Below, piece by piece: positions 10,309 to 19,714 of a stretch of DNA of 64,000 nucleotides. Position numbers and translations under genes: made by a program. Within the stretch, counting starts at the first letter, position 1. Every line of letters starts with the position of its first letter. Below the pieces are notes generated by a model. The model searched no databases. It was not told the origin of the DNA and saw only the letters and a list, made by a program, of their open reading frames with translations. The DNA lies in contig NZ_JAVHUL010000001.1 of NCBI RefSeq assembly GCF_031085155.1, positions 62,001 through 126,000 of the forward strand, written 5' to 3'. The stretch comes from Mesonia profundi (GTDB lineage: Bacteria > Bacteroidota > Bacteroidia > Flavobacteriales > Flavobacteriaceae).

Positions 10309-11732
10309 CTACTCTTTGGCGATACGTTCTAACATTCCTGCAAAGATAAAATAATGAAACGGAAGCATGCTGTACCAATACAGTCTACCCTAAATCCCCT
10401 TGGGTCTAAAGGTAGCAGTTTGGTGAACGATGCCTTTTTCATCGATGTAAAATTCTAACCAAGCTTCCCCGGGAACTTTCATTTCGGCAAAAAGCAAGAG
10501 ACGTTTTTTCTCCCGATCGGCTAAAAGAACTCGCCAAAAATCTAAAGAATCTCCTGCATAAATTTTATTGGGATGCGTTCTTCCTCTACGCAAACCAACT
10601 CCACCAGCCAATTTATCCATAAAGCCTCGTATTTTCCATAAGCGATTAGCGTAATACCAACCATTTCTCCCGCCGATGCTCCAAATTTTTTCTAAAGATT
10701 TTTTGGCATCATCACTTTTTGATTCCTGTTTGTCTACCAAACAGCCATGCGTAGGAACTTGTATGTATTTATTAAGATCGCTGGTGAATCTACCGCTTAC
10801 ACGAGAATCTTTCCAGCTGGAGACCACTTGATTTTGTTCTATTTTATCAAAAGCTGCTTTTATGGCTTCGGTATAAGTAAGCGGTTTTACTTTTAATATT
10901 TTTTCTAGTCGGTTATCTTTAGAGATGACTTCAACCTCCATACTATCCACCAAATTAGTGGCTAATTTATAAGAAGTAGAGGTCATAAAGTACAACCAAT
11001 ACGAAGATAATTTGGGTGATAAAAAAGGCACGCCTACAATATGCAAGTTAAGGTCTCTAATCTCGCAATACCTAAGCATCATGCTTTTGTAGGTCATCAC
11101 ATCAGGTCCTGCAATATCAAAAGATTCGTCAAAACATTCTTCTTTTCCCAAAGAGCGACTAAGGTATTCTAAGACATTTCTTATGGCGATGGGTTGTGTT
11201 TTGGTATTTACCCAAAGCGGTGTGATCATCGCCGGGAGTTTTTCGCACAAGTCCCTAATGATTTCAAAAGAAGAACTTCCCGAGCCTACAATAATCCCTG
11301 CTTGTAAGCGTGTAAGATGAAAATTTCCTTGAGAAAGCACCTGTCCTACTTTCTTACGAGATTCTAAATGTTTAGACATTTTGTCTTCATTTACCATTCC
11401 GGTAAGGTAAATCACTTGCTTTACGGAAAGGTTCTCTAGATAGGCATTAAAATTTTTAGCTGATTTTTCCTCGAGATCGTCAAAATCTTTGATAGAACCC
11501 GTCATAGAGTGAATCAAATAATAAGCTGCATCAATATCTTTAGGAAGTAAGTCTTTATCGACTTCTTTTAAAAATCAATTTCTACAATTTCTATTTTCTC
11601 TCGTATTTCTTTATCTACCGAGAGTCTATCTGCACTTCGCACCGCACACACCACTTCGTGATTCATTTCTAGGAGTAAAGGAAGGAGACGCATACCAATA
11701 TAGCCATTAGCGCCAGTTAAAAGAATTTTCAT
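10309..11732 (-). pseudogene. SDR / DUF2867 epimerase-like protein, inactivated twice
   Basis: On the minus strand an ATG at 11732 begins MKILLTGANGYIGMRLLPL, a Rossmann GxxGxxG start, but the frame stops after EIVEIDF (around 11571). One missing T in a T run shifts the frame; restoring it continues as FLKEVDKDLLPKDIDAAYYL into the long open frame ending at 10390. There an in-frame TAG follows FRPKGI, yet the family-type C-terminus GRLYWYSMLPFHYFIFAGM continues in the same frame to a stop at 10309. So the gene carries a frameshift and an amber codon. The intact product would resemble NAD(P)-binding oxidoreductases with a C-terminal DUF2867 domain. A shortened product from an internal start (11517) is possible but would lack the cofactor-binding loop. 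Confidence 0.85.
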
Positions 11733-11750
11733 ACTTTTTTTAGATGATTT

Positions 11751-11915
11751 ATACCAATTAAAATACGTAATATCGTATTAAGAAATTGATTTAATTTTCA
11801 TTTATTGAAATTCAATGATTAGATTAGGATAGCATTGGATAAGGTAGTAATTTTCAGCAAAAAATAAGCATAAAGGAAACGATTTATAGTCGGTCTTACC
11901 TGTTTAATTTGGTAT
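11751..11915. mobile_element. MITE-like element copy 2 (165 bp, inverted relative to copy 1)
   Basis: It starts ATACCAATTAAAATACGTAA and ends TACCTGTTTAATTTGGTAT. Its reverse complement aligns along nearly all of copy 1 (8657-8819), including the internal stretches CGTTTC.TTTAT.CTTA and GCTAT.CTAAT. It lies between the start of the SDR pseudogene (minus) and a small membrane-protein gene (plus). Together with copy 1 it brackets the BCCT/pseudogene block in opposite orientations. Confidence 0.75.
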
Positions 11916-11965
11916 TAAACATTAAATACTTAACTTTCCGCTAAAAGTTGAAACAAACTTCTACT

Positions 11966-12169
11966 ATGCAAAATACGTTAAAGGTTGTCTTATTGATTTT
12001 AGGAATGGCTCTTATTGGCTACGGACTTTATACCGTAATTTTTCCTCATATTTCTTTAGAAGATGGGGTTAGTCATATTTCGGCGAAAGCCGATCAAACC
12101 CAGAGTTTTGCCATGGTTTGTTTGGGGATTCTTACATTGGTTTGTGGCTTGGCTTTTAAGAAAAAATAG
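11966..12169 (+). CDS. Small two-helix membrane protein, function unknown
   Basis: This 67-residue protein starts at ATG 11966 (an in-frame TTG lies at 11948). It has two hydrophobic segments, LKVVLLILGMALIGYGLYTVIF (roughly residues 5-26) and FAMVCLGILTLVCGLAF (residues ~47-63), separated by a polar loop (SLEDGVSHISAKADQTQ), and ends KKK. No family is recognised. It is convergent with the marC-like gene, whose stop is only 2 bp away, with no terminator hairpin between them. Confidence 0.6.
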   Translation: MQNTLKVVLLILGMALIGYGLYTVIFPHISLEDGVSHISAKADQTQSFAMVCLGILTLVCGLAFKKK

Positions 12170-12171
12170 TT

Positions 12172-12804
12172 TTAATAAAGAGCGTCCTTTAAAACGATCA
12201 TTACCGAAGAGCTAATATATTCTATCCCAATAGCAATAACAATAAATCCAATAATTCTAGAAATGGCATTAATACCTGAAGCTCCCAGAAATTTCACGAT
12301 AAAATGAGCGCTTTTTAAGACTAGAAATGTGGCAAAACATACCACAGCAATTGCTGCAATAATGTATGTTTTTTCTATAAGCTGAGTATATTGTTCTTGC
12401 ATCCCAATAAGTAGGGATATAGATCCTGGACCAGCAAGCATAGGAATGGCAAGTGGTGTTAGAGAAACACTCTCACGTTGGTAAGCATCGGTCTTTACTT
12501 TTTTTCTATCCATACCTTTATGTTTGTTAAAACTTCCGGTAAGGAGGGCAAACCCTGAGGAAACAATAATTAGTCCGCCAGCAATTCTCAGAGACTCTAT
12601 ACTTATCCCAAAGAAATTTAAAAGGTATTTTCCCGTAAAGAAAGCAATCAATAAAATAACAAAAATATTGATAGCAGTGAGAAAAGAAGTTTTTGATTGT
12701 TCGGCTTTAGTGTCGTCTTTGGTGAGTCCCACAAAAATAGGAACCGTCCCCAACGGGTTCATTACAGAGAATAATGCGGCAAAAACATAAATAAATAGTG
12801 TCAT
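12172..12804 (-). CDS. MarC family integral membrane protein
   Basis: From ATG 12804 this gives a 210-residue, six-helix membrane protein. MarC/UPF0056 hallmarks are FAALFSVMNPLGTVPIFVGLT at the N-terminus, RIAGGLIIVSSGFALL, and LAIPMLAGPGSISLLIG, with a C-terminal helix GINAISRIIGFIVIAIGIEYI. The family was once linked to multiple antibiotic resistance but that role is not supported; a transport function is assumed. An upstream in-frame TTG at 12849 would add 15 residues but would place a polar extension before the first helix, so ATG 12804 is preferred. Confidence 0.88.
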   Translation of the reverse strand: MTLFIYVFAALFSVMNPLGTVPIFVGLTKDDTKAEQSKTSFLTAINIFVILLIAFFTGKYLLNFFGISIESLRIAGGLIIVSSGFALLTGSFNKHKGMDRKKVKTDAYQRESVSLTPLAIPMLAGPGSISLLIGMQEQYTQLIEKTYIIAAIAVVCFATFLVLKSAHFIVKFLGASGINAISRIIGFIVIAIGIEYISSSVMIVLKDALY

Positions 12805-12878
12805 CTTTTTTTGGGTAAAGATGCTTTGAAAAACTAGACTGCAGTTCAATAAATAATTAAATGAAGGTTATTAAAATG

Positions 12879-13307
12879 CTAATAATAACCTCGGTCTGTA
12901 GAGGTAGAATGATTCGCTTTAAAGGCTAATACCTTCTTGATGAATTGGTGTATTTTCTGGGTATCAGCTTTAATTTTTATAAAATGATGATCTCCATAAA
13001 TAGAATATTCTTCTGCTTTCCCTTTATATAAATTCAATTTGTAAAAGGGAATCACCAGCGCATAAGATTCTAGCAGCGATCTAAAACCGACGATAATTCC
13101 GTCTGGACGCATTTCGATATTACAAACATCCAGATACGAGTCTAAAATCAACAAGTTATGAATCTCGATACTGCACGAAGTGATGTATAATTTTCCACAA
13201 CCAATCCCCTTCATGTTAAAACGCTCTTTTAAGCTAAAAGGCTTTCCTACACTGGTGTCAATAGACTTGATGATTCTAGGATTCCGATAAGAAACATTAA
13301 ACAGCAT
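12879..13307 (-). CDS. Hypothetical protein, 142 residues
   Basis: No family is recognised. The protein has no signal peptide and no membrane helix, and looks like a small soluble alpha/beta protein: alternating beta-like segments (KLYITSCSIEIHNLLILDSYLDV, GIIVGFRSLLESYALVIPFYKLNLY, HFIKIKAD) end in a basic helix (TQKIHQFIKKVLAFKA). It lies 26 bp downstream of a thioredoxin-family gene on the same strand, so the two are probably co-transcribed, but this says little about its job. Confidence 0.65.
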   Translation of the reverse strand: MLFNVSYRNPRIIKSIDTSVGKPFSLKERFNMKGIGCGKLYITSCSIEIHNLLILDSYLDVCNIEMRPDGIIVGFRSLLESYALVIPFYKLNLYKGKAEEYSIYGDHHFIKIKADTQKIHQFIKKVLAFKANHSTSTDRGYY

Positions 13308-13333
13308 TTTGAAAAGAATAAGGTAAAAATTAA

Positions 13334-13789
13334 TTATTGTTTTTGAGTGTAAATTTTCCCGAGGTTCATAAACTCAGTAACTGATTTATATCCAGAAACC
13401 CGAGTTAAGATTCGGCCATTTCCTCCATCTAAATACAGTAAAGTAGGGTAGCTTCTTAAGCCAATACTTTTTGCAATTTCAGCACCTTCGCCTTTTTCCG
13501 CGTTAAGCGCTAAATTGATAAACTCCTTATTGTAGAATTCTCCCACGGTCTTATCGCGAAAGGTATTTTTCTTTAGCGCTTTACACACGCCGCACCAATT
13601 GGCATAAAGATAGACAAAAACCAATTTTTTTTCTTCTTTAGCCTTTTCTAAAGCTTCGTGATAATCTCCGTTATAAAAATCGATTCCTTTTCTAATTTCT
13701 GTTTTATCCTTCTCATTAGGCGTGGTAAAGCCATAGAAAACAAAAGCGAAAAGAACCGCCATAAGGATAGATGTAAAAGGAAGTTTCAT
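13334..13789 (-). CDS. Exported thioredoxin-family protein
   Basis: This 151-residue protein has an N-terminal hydrophobic segment (residues ~5-22, signal peptide or anchor) followed by a thioredoxin-like domain with the redox motif W-C66-G-V-C69-K and the cis-proline loop RSYPTLLYLDG. The motif and spacing fit the thioredoxin_7 / DUF255-like group, probably working in the periplasm on protein disulfides. It heads a probable two-gene unit with the hypothetical protein downstream and diverges from argS. Confidence 0.83.
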   Translation of the reverse strand: MKLPFTSILMAVLFAFVFYGFTTPNEKDKTEIRKGIDFYNGDYHEALEKAKEEKKLVFVYLYANWCGVCKALKKNTFRDKTVGEFYNKEFINLALNAEKGEGAEIAKSIGLRSYPTLLYLDGGNGRILTRVSGYKSVTEFMNLGKIYTQKQ

Positions 13790-13971
13790 AAGAGTCGAAG
13801 TATTAGTCTCCTCTGAGGTTATTCAGAAAAGCTTCTTAAATTTAAAGTTACATTTTCTTGAGAAGAACTACAAGTAACTAACAACATGAGTTTTTTAAGT
13901 CTAAACCTAAGAAATAACTCGTTTTAAAAAGGAAAGCTACGACGGAAGTTAGACAACTCTAATTTTTAAAT

Positions 13972-13979
13972 TATCTTTG
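13972..13979 (+). promoter_or_regulatory. -7 box (TATCTTTG) for argS
   Basis: TATCTTTG matches TAnnTTTG and lies 25 bp before the argS ATG at 14005. A clear TTG at the expected -33 distance is not seen. Confidence 0.5.
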
Positions 13980-14004
13980 CACCTCCAAATTTAAGTGAAT
14001 TTTC

Positions 14005-15774
14005 ATGCAAGCATTATTAGAACAGCACATCAAAGAAGCGCTCAACTCGCTACATCAAGTTAATTTAGAAAATGTTGAATTTCAGGCAACCCGCAAGGAG
14101 TTTGAAGGCGATGTGACCGTAGTGATTTTTCCTATGTTACGCCAGGTGAAGACCAACCCCGTGGCTTTAGGCGAAGCTATAGGAAGCTATTTAGTGGAAA
14201 ATGTGGATGTAGTAGAGCGATTTAATGTGGTGAAAGGTTTTTTAAACCTCGTGATTAATGATACGTTCTTTTTACAACAATTTAAAGAGATTAAGGATGA
14301 TGCTCATTTTGGATTTGTAAAATCTACCGAAGAATCTCCTAGCATTATGGTGGAGTATTCTTCTCCCAACACCAATAAACCTTTGCACTTAGGGCACGTC
14401 AGAAATAATTTATTGGGTTACGCTGTCGCGGAAATTTTAAAAGCTGCGGGGAATACCGTGTTCAAAACTCAAATTATCAATGACCGCGGAATTCATATTT
14501 GTAAAAGTATGCTGGCTTGGCAAAAGTATGGAAATGGAGAAACACCGCAAACCACCGGACTAAAAGGAGATAAGCTGGTTGGGAATTACTATGTAAAGTT
14601 TGATCAAGAATATAAAGCCCAAGTAGCCGAATTGCAAAAACACGGCAAGACAGAAGACGATGCAAAAGTGGAAGCTCCGTTATTGCTAGAGGCTAAAAAG
14701 ATGCTTCTTCAATGGGAGGCTGGAGATGAAGAAGTGGTGTCGCTTTGGAAGAAAATGAATCAGTGGGTGTATGATGGTTTTGAAATCACCTATAAGAATT
14801 TGGGCGTAGACTTCGATAAAAATTATTACGAAAGTGATACCTATCTTTTAGGGAAAGAAGTAGTTCAGGAAGGATTAGAAAAAGACGTATTCTTTAAAAA
14901 AGAAGATGGCAGTGTTTGGATTGATTTGACCGAGGAAGGTTTGGACGAGAAAATTGTTTTGCGATCTGATGGGACTGCGGTTTATATGACGCAAGATATA
15001 GGAACTGCTATTCAGCGTGTAAAAGATTACGCTATTAATGGGTTGGTTTATACCGTAGGAAATGAGCAGGATTACCACTTTAAAGTATTGTTTTTGATTC
15101 TTAAAAAACTGGGTTACGAATGGGCGAACCATTTATACCATTTAAGTTATGGAATGGTAGATCTACCTAGCGGAAAGATGAAAAGTAGAGAAGGTACCGT
15201 TGTTGATGCCGATGAACTGATGCAGGAAATGACAAAAACCGCTCAAACGATTTCTGAAGATTTGGGGAAACTAGAAGGTTATACCCAAGATGAAAAAGAG
15301 GAACTTTACGAGACGATAGGTTTGGGAGCGCTAAAATATTACATCCTAAAAGTAGATCCGCGAAAGCGTATTTTATTTAATCCTGAAGAATCTGTAGATT
15401 TTCAAGGAAATACTGGGCCGTTTATTCAATATACTTATGCGAGAATACAGTCTATTCTGCGTAAAGCAAATTTTGATTATGGCCAAGATGTAGTGGATTA
15501 TACCTTAGATCCTAAAGAGAAAGAGGTGATGAAGCAATTGCAATTGTTTCCAGAAGTGATTCAGCAGGCAGCAACGCAACACAGTCCGGCTTTAATCGCG
15601 AATTACACCTACGACTTAGTGAAAGAGTTTAATTCGTTCTATCAAAATGTAAGCATTTTGGGAACCGATGTAGAAATAGAAAAAGTATTTAGAGTGCAAC
15701 TCGCAAAAACAGTAGCACAAACCCTAAAAAATGCCTTCGGATTATTGGGAATTCAGGTTCCTGAAAGAATGTAA
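14005..15774 (+). CDS. argS: Arginyl-tRNA synthetase
   Basis: This 589-residue class I aminoacyl-tRNA synthetase has an N-terminal Add-1 domain (~1-110), the HIGH-type motif starting at His128 in HLGHVRNN, preceded by SSPNTNKPL, and the catalytic LPSGKMKSREGTVVDADEL region (~390). The C-terminal DALR anticodon-binding domain includes FIQYTYARIQSILRKA and ends LLGIQVPERM, the usual C-terminus. It charges tRNA-Arg. No obvious terminator follows it. Confidence 0.97.
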   Translation: MQALLEQHIKEALNSLHQVNLENVEFQATRKEFEGDVTVVIFPMLRQVKTNPVALGEAIGSYLVENVDVVERFNVVKGFLNLVINDTFFLQQFKEIKDDAHFGFVKSTEESPSIMVEYSSPNTNKPLHLGHVRNNLLGYAVAEILKAAGNTVFKTQIINDRGIHICKSMLAWQKYGNGETPQTTGLKGDKLVGNYYVKFDQEYKAQVAELQKHGKTEDDAKVEAPLLLEAKKMLLQWEAGDEEVVSLWKKMNQWVYDGFEITYKNLGVDFDKNYYESDTYLLGKEVVQEGLEKDVFFKKEDGSVWIDLTEEGLDEKIVLRSDGTAVYMTQDIGTAIQRVKDYAINGLVYTVGNEQDYHFKVLFLILKKLGYEWANHLYHLSYGMVDLPSGKMKSREGTVVDADELMQEMTKTAQTISEDLGKLEGYTQDEKEELYETIGLGALKYYILKVDPRKRILFNPEESVDFQGNTGPFIQYTYARIQSILRKANFDYGQDVVDYTLDPKEKEVMKQLQLFPEVIQQAATQHSPALIANYTYDLVKEFNSFYQNVSILGTDVEIEKVFRVQLAKTVAQTLKNAFGLLGIQVPERM

Positions 15775-15925
15775 TTTCCTTTCTTATTCTAAAGCGTCGG
15801 ACTCCGTTCAGATGGAGAGGAGTTTACATTGTGTTGGTAGTAAGCAAAAAAAAGCGCTACATAACTTTAAGAAGAAGATCAAAATAAAGATATTGCCTAA
15901 AGAATGAACAATGAAAATTAAGCTG

Positions 15926-15933
15926 TAAATTTG
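15926..15933 (+). promoter_or_regulatory. -7 box (TAAATTTG) upstream of the Fic gene
   Basis: TAAATTTG fits TAnnTTTG and ends 7 bp before the Fic ATG at 15941, which would give a leaderless or nearly leaderless mRNA. In such AT-rich sequence a chance match is possible. Confidence 0.4.
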
Positions 15934-15940
15934 AATTAAT

Positions 15941-16498
15941 ATGAAAAATACAGATAAAATAAGCTTAGAAAATGCTTATCGATTGTTTGAAACAGGAGAT
16001 ATCGGAAATATAGAAGTTGGTACTACCCAAGGTTTAAAACAAATTCATAAATATCTGTTTAATGATTTATATGACTTTGCAGGGATATTTCGGACGCAAA
16101 ACATATCAAAAGGAGGATTTAGATTTGCTAATTCCATGTATCTAAATGAAATATTAGTGAAAATTGAACAAATGCCAGAAAAGACATTTGAACAAATTGT
16201 CTCAAAATATGTCGAAATGAATATCGCTCACCCTTTTATAGAAGGAAATGGAAGGACTATGCGAATATGGCTTGATATGATCTTAAAGAAACAAATACGA
16301 AATGTTGTCAACTGGCAGTATGTTGACAAAACATTGTATGTACAAGCAATGGAAAGAAGTCCAGTTAATGAGTTAGAAATAAAAACATTGCTTTCCAATA
16401 ATTTGACAAAGGAAATTAACAGTAGAGAAGTTATCTTTAAAGGTATAGAGCAATCATATTATTTTGAAGGTTACGAAAAAGATGATAGCTACGAATAA
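15941..16498 (+). CDS. Class III Fic domain protein (AMP transferase) with C-terminal inhibitory helix
   Basis: This 185-residue single-domain Fic protein carries the catalytic motif H97-P-F-I-E-G-N-G-R105 and a preceding flap/target-docking region (GGFRFANS). Near the C-terminus (172-177) it has SYYFEG, which matches the class III inhibitory motif (S/T)xxxE(G/N); Glu176 would block ATP binding until the protein oligomer state or autoAMPylation relieves it. The Neisseria meningitidis NmFic is the model of this class. Fic enzymes transfer AMP to protein hydroxyls; the best-studied bacterial targets include GyrB/ParE. No separate antitoxin gene is next to it, as expected for class III. It sits between housekeeping argS and a TlpA-like gene. 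Confidence 0.9.
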   Translation: MKNTDKISLENAYRLFETGDIGNIEVGTTQGLKQIHKYLFNDLYDFAGIFRTQNISKGGFRFANSMYLNEILVKIEQMPEKTFEQIVSKYVEMNIAHPFIEGNGRTMRIWLDMILKKQIRNVVNWQYVDKTLYVQAMERSPVNELEIKTLLSNNLTKEINSREVIFKGIEQSYYFEGYEKDDSYE

Positions 16499-16669
16499 TC
16501 ATAGGGTCAAATAGAAAATTGCGAAAATGCTGGTTAGCAACGACGTATAAAAATATCTCTGCTTCGGTTCGATTCTAGATTTGTTGTTTTGTACTTGTGC
16601 ATTTAGGATAAACTTTTTTTCGCCACACATCATTTATAATTTTGCTGTAAATAAACTACTAAGACCTAT

Positions 16670-17257
16670 ATGAAATTCAATTTTTTATTACTACTATTTC
16701 TTTGTTTTAGCTGCGAAAATACGACTCAAACATCTGAAGAAGAATCTAATCCTATTGACACATCTTCCCTTACTAAAATTCAAAGAATGGAGAGTGTATC
16801 GTATGGAAAAGAAAGTCCAGACGCCACATTAAAAGATAGTAATGAATCTACTATTGCAATTAAATCTTTCAGAGGAAAACTATTGGTAATTGATTTTTGG
16901 GCAACTTGGTGCTCACCTTGTTTAAAAGAAGCGCCAATCTTTAAAGAAATAGCCGAAAAATATAAAGATTCAAATGTTGAATTTATTACTATCTCCATAG
17001 ACCAAGATTATGAGGATTGGAAAAGTTATGTATTAGAAAAAAAATGGAATGGAAAAAATTATTGGTTTGGTATGCAGGAAGATAAGTCGCTATATTCATT
17101 CTTGTATTCAAATCACAAAGTGAATGAGGAGGAGGTAATATTAGTGAGACTTCCAAAATATGTAATAATATCACCAAACGGAAAAATTTTGAGTAATTCA
17201 GATTTAAGACCAAGCAAACCAGAGTTTGAGTTGGAAATTAAAAAGAATCTTAAATAA
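16670..17257 (+). CDS. TlpA-like thioredoxin-fold lipoprotein
   Basis: This 195-residue protein has a short signal peptide ending in a lipobox (LCFSC15, followed by ENTTQ), so it is probably a membrane-anchored lipoprotein. A redoxin domain follows: GKESPDATLKDSNE, then VIDFWATWCSPCLKEAPIF with Cys81/Cys84, and a cis-Pro-like region LPKYVIISPNGKIL. TlpA/ResA-type proteins act outside the cytoplasm in disulfide reduction, for example in cytochrome maturation. It lies 171 bp after the Fic gene in the same orientation, with no evident functional link. Confidence 0.85.
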   Translation: MKFNFLLLLFLCFSCENTTQTSEEESNPIDTSSLTKIQRMESVSYGKESPDATLKDSNESTIAIKSFRGKLLVIDFWATWCSPCLKEAPIFKEIAEKYKDSNVEFITISIDQDYEDWKSYVLEKKWNGKNYWFGMQEDKSLYSFLYSNHKVNEEEVILVRLPKYVIISPNGKILSNSDLRPSKPEFELEIKKNLK

Positions 17258-17416
17258 ATAAGTGTACACTTTATCGTGTTAAAACAAGGGCTTGCTGTCG
17301 GTTCTCAATCTTACATTTTTTTTATGAATTCTTCTCAAAGCCACTCATTCGTCTTAGTATAAATTGAGATTATAAGAAATTTTTTAAGCAGGCCTCTTCT
17401 TAGTTCTGCTATTCTA

Positions 17417-19714
17417 TTAAAACATAAGTCTAAAGATGAGGTTGGGCGTAATGCCTAAACCCTCTTGTTTCACCGTGAAGATTTTATCATTCCTTCTTTC
17501 ATAATACGTATTGACGATATTTTTGGTGTCTAAGACATTCCAGATTGAAATTCCCGCGTAAGCATTAATCTTTGGGTGTATAGGAAATTGCTTGCTGGCA
17601 GAAAAATCTACTCGCACATAAGAATCTAAATCTACACTGTTGGGAGCAAGGTAATCAAATTGGTTATTCGCCAAGCCTTCTGCACTAATGGGCGTATAAT
17701 GTTTCCCAGACCGCCACTTAACTCCGCCAGATATTTTTAGTTGATCATATTCGTAAGAGGTGGTAAAAGATAAAGAATTGGTGATTTCAATATTGCTGTC
17801 AAAAGCTTCTTCAGAGATAGATTTAAACGTATAGTCATTGTTGGTTAACGAGTAGCTAGCCCACGCATTGAGTCTTCCAAATCTTCTTTTTAATAAGAAA
17901 TCGATGCCTCGAATATAATAATCTCCAATTAAAGATGCGTATTCATATTGATCTTGAAACCCTTGACTTCTAGAGGTAATTCCTTTTATTTTTTTGGTGT
18001 AAGCTTCAGTACTCGCTAACCAGTTGTTTTTATGGTAATGTACTCCTAAAGATAATTGATAACTTTTAAGAATGGGCACCTCTTCTTGATCTGATAGCTG
18101 CCATCGTCTATTTTCGATTCCTAAAAAATCTTTCTGAAAATCGATGATCTGCGTACTAGACTGACTTTTAACCTCTCCCAGAAATTCAAAAGAAAGGTGC
18201 TCAACCACTTTTTGATTAAGGCTGAATCTAGGTTCAAACAAAAACAAATTGAACTCCTCGAAATAATTAAGTCGGGATCCTAACTGAACCGAGGTTCTAA
18301 GATCATTAGACTTAAAAGATAAGGTGGAGAATAAAGCATAATTGGTCGCGTAAAGTTGACTGAAATTCCCCGACAAGGGATTGGTCATTTTTTGCACATT
18401 ATCAATTCTGGTCTTTATAAAATCGAGTCCGTTTTCCCATTGCAAGCTGGGATCTAGCTTCCAAGAAGTAATAAACTTAAAGCTGTTTTCTATCACATCG
18501 TTTTCTTGGGCTAAATCTTGGGAAGTAATCGCATTGGCATTTTTTGAATCTAAGCGATAATCAGAAAAGTAATATTGAAGCTTTGTTTTAAATACATCGC
18601 TCCAAGCTCTTTTATAAAAAAGCCCGACTCCAAGACTGCTTTGAGAAAGCTTGCTGGTTTTGGTATTCACTTGATTATCGACCATAGCATTTTCCAAAAA
18701 GCTTAAATCATTGTCTAGATAAATTACATTAAAACGGAAAAAATCCTTTTTAGAAGCTTGGTACAGCCACCTTAGACTAAGGTCATAAAATGAAAACTCA
18801 TCGTTGCTCTTTACACTTTGTTCGTTGTCTGTAATCTCTGTATTTTGAAAAGCCCTATCGTAATATTGGTTGTAGGTAGGTGTTTTAAAAACTCCGTTAA
18901 TAGAGCTTCTAGCCGCTATTTTAACCGAGGAGTTTTTAAAAACGGGAACATCTACCAAGCCATAAACACTTAAGTAATTAACACCTGCTTCGGCATGAAA
19001 ATCTTTTTCTATTTGATCACTGGTAGCAAGAGATATAATTCCTGAAACACTATTTCCGTAAGCGGAATTGGTTCCGTTTTTAATTAAAGAAACCCGTTGC
19101 GTCATATACGGATTGATGGCAGAAATAAGTCCGAAAAAGTGCCCCGATTGGTACATCCTAATTCCATCCCACAAGACTAGGTTTTGATCTTGCGTACCTC
19201 CTCTAATATTGAGGTCAGATATTTTTTCATTAATACTTTCTACACCGGGCAAGGCTCTAAGCGTTTGGAGTGCATCGGGTTCAATGAGCCCGGGAAGTAC
19301 GCCAAAGTTGTCAAAATTAACTTCAAACGTACCTTGATCTTTTTTACTAATACCGCGTGCTAGATAATTGGAGATGAGAATGGTTTCCAGTTCTTCAATT
19401 TTCTCTGGAGTAAGAATGCTCCTCTTTTTTGTTATGGCAATAAATTTGTCGGAGACGATTTTAAAAACAAGAGAGGTATTTGCTTCAAGAAAACCAAGAA
19501 TGTCTATAAAAGGCATTTCTTTGTTATAAAGAGGTACGTAAACCTCTTTTATATCATGATCTGCATAAGAAAAATTGTATTTGTAATTGGTCTCCAATTC
19601 TATAATTACCTGAGGTAAAGCAATAGAATCTTTGGTTGTTTGTGCGTTTAGCGCACTACAACAAAAACAAATTAGGATAAGTAAGTAGGTGTATAATTTT
19701 TTACTCACGGGCAC
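17417..19714 (-). CDS. TonB-dependent outer-membrane receptor with STN signalling domain
   Basis: This 765-residue protein starts at GTG 19714 (a second GTG at 19708 is equally possible; both precede the signal peptide KKLYTYLLILICFCCSALNAQ). An STN (secretin/TonB short N-terminal) domain covers ~30-95, then a plug domain follows with LQTLRALPGVES and SDLNIRGGTQDQNLVLWDGI (~145-245), then a C-terminal beta-barrel ending in LIFRLMF with a terminal aromatic. The STN domain and the overlapping fecR gene (14 bp) indicate cell-surface signalling as in FecA. No SusD partner is adjacent, so the substrate (siderophore, peptide or other) is unknown. Confidence 0.9.
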   Translation of the reverse strand: MPVSKKLYTYLLILICFCCSALNAQTTKDSIALPQVIIELETNYKYNFSYADHDIKEVYVPLYNKEMPFIDILGFLEANTSLVFKIVSDKFIAITKKRSILTPEKIEELETILISNYLARGISKKDQGTFEVNFDNFGVLPGLIEPDALQTLRALPGVESINEKISDLNIRGGTQDQNLVLWDGIRMYQSGHFFGLISAINPYMTQRVSLIKNGTNSAYGNSVSGIISLATSDQIEKDFHAEAGVNYLSVYGLVDVPVFKNSSVKIAARSSINGVFKTPTYNQYYDRAFQNTEITDNEQSVKSNDEFSFYDLSLRWLYQASKKDFFRFNVIYLDNDLSFLENAMVDNQVNTKTSKLSQSSLGVGLFYKRAWSDVFKTKLQYYFSDYRLDSKNANAITSQDLAQENDVIENSFKFITSWKLDPSLQWENGLDFIKTRIDNVQKMTNPLSGNFSQLYATNYALFSTLSFKSNDLRTSVQLGSRLNYFEEFNLFLFEPRFSLNQKVVEHLSFEFLGEVKSQSSTQIIDFQKDFLGIENRRWQLSDQEEVPILKSYQLSLGVHYHKNNWLASTEAYTKKIKGITSRSQGFQDQYEYASLIGDYYIRGIDFLLKRRFGRLNAWASYSLTNNDYTFKSISEEAFDSNIEITNSLSFTTSYEYDQLKISGGVKWRSGKHYTPISAEGLANNQFDYLAPNSVDLDSYVRVDFSASKQFPIHPKINAYAGISIWNVLDTKNIVNTYYERRNDKIFTVKQEGLGITPNLIFRLMF

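Noticed and set aside
16525-16600. GTTAGCAACGACGTATAA after the Fic gene, resembling an integron attC-like site
   Set aside because: No full pair of core sites, no matching copy near the other genes and no integrase were seen; one short motif is not enough.
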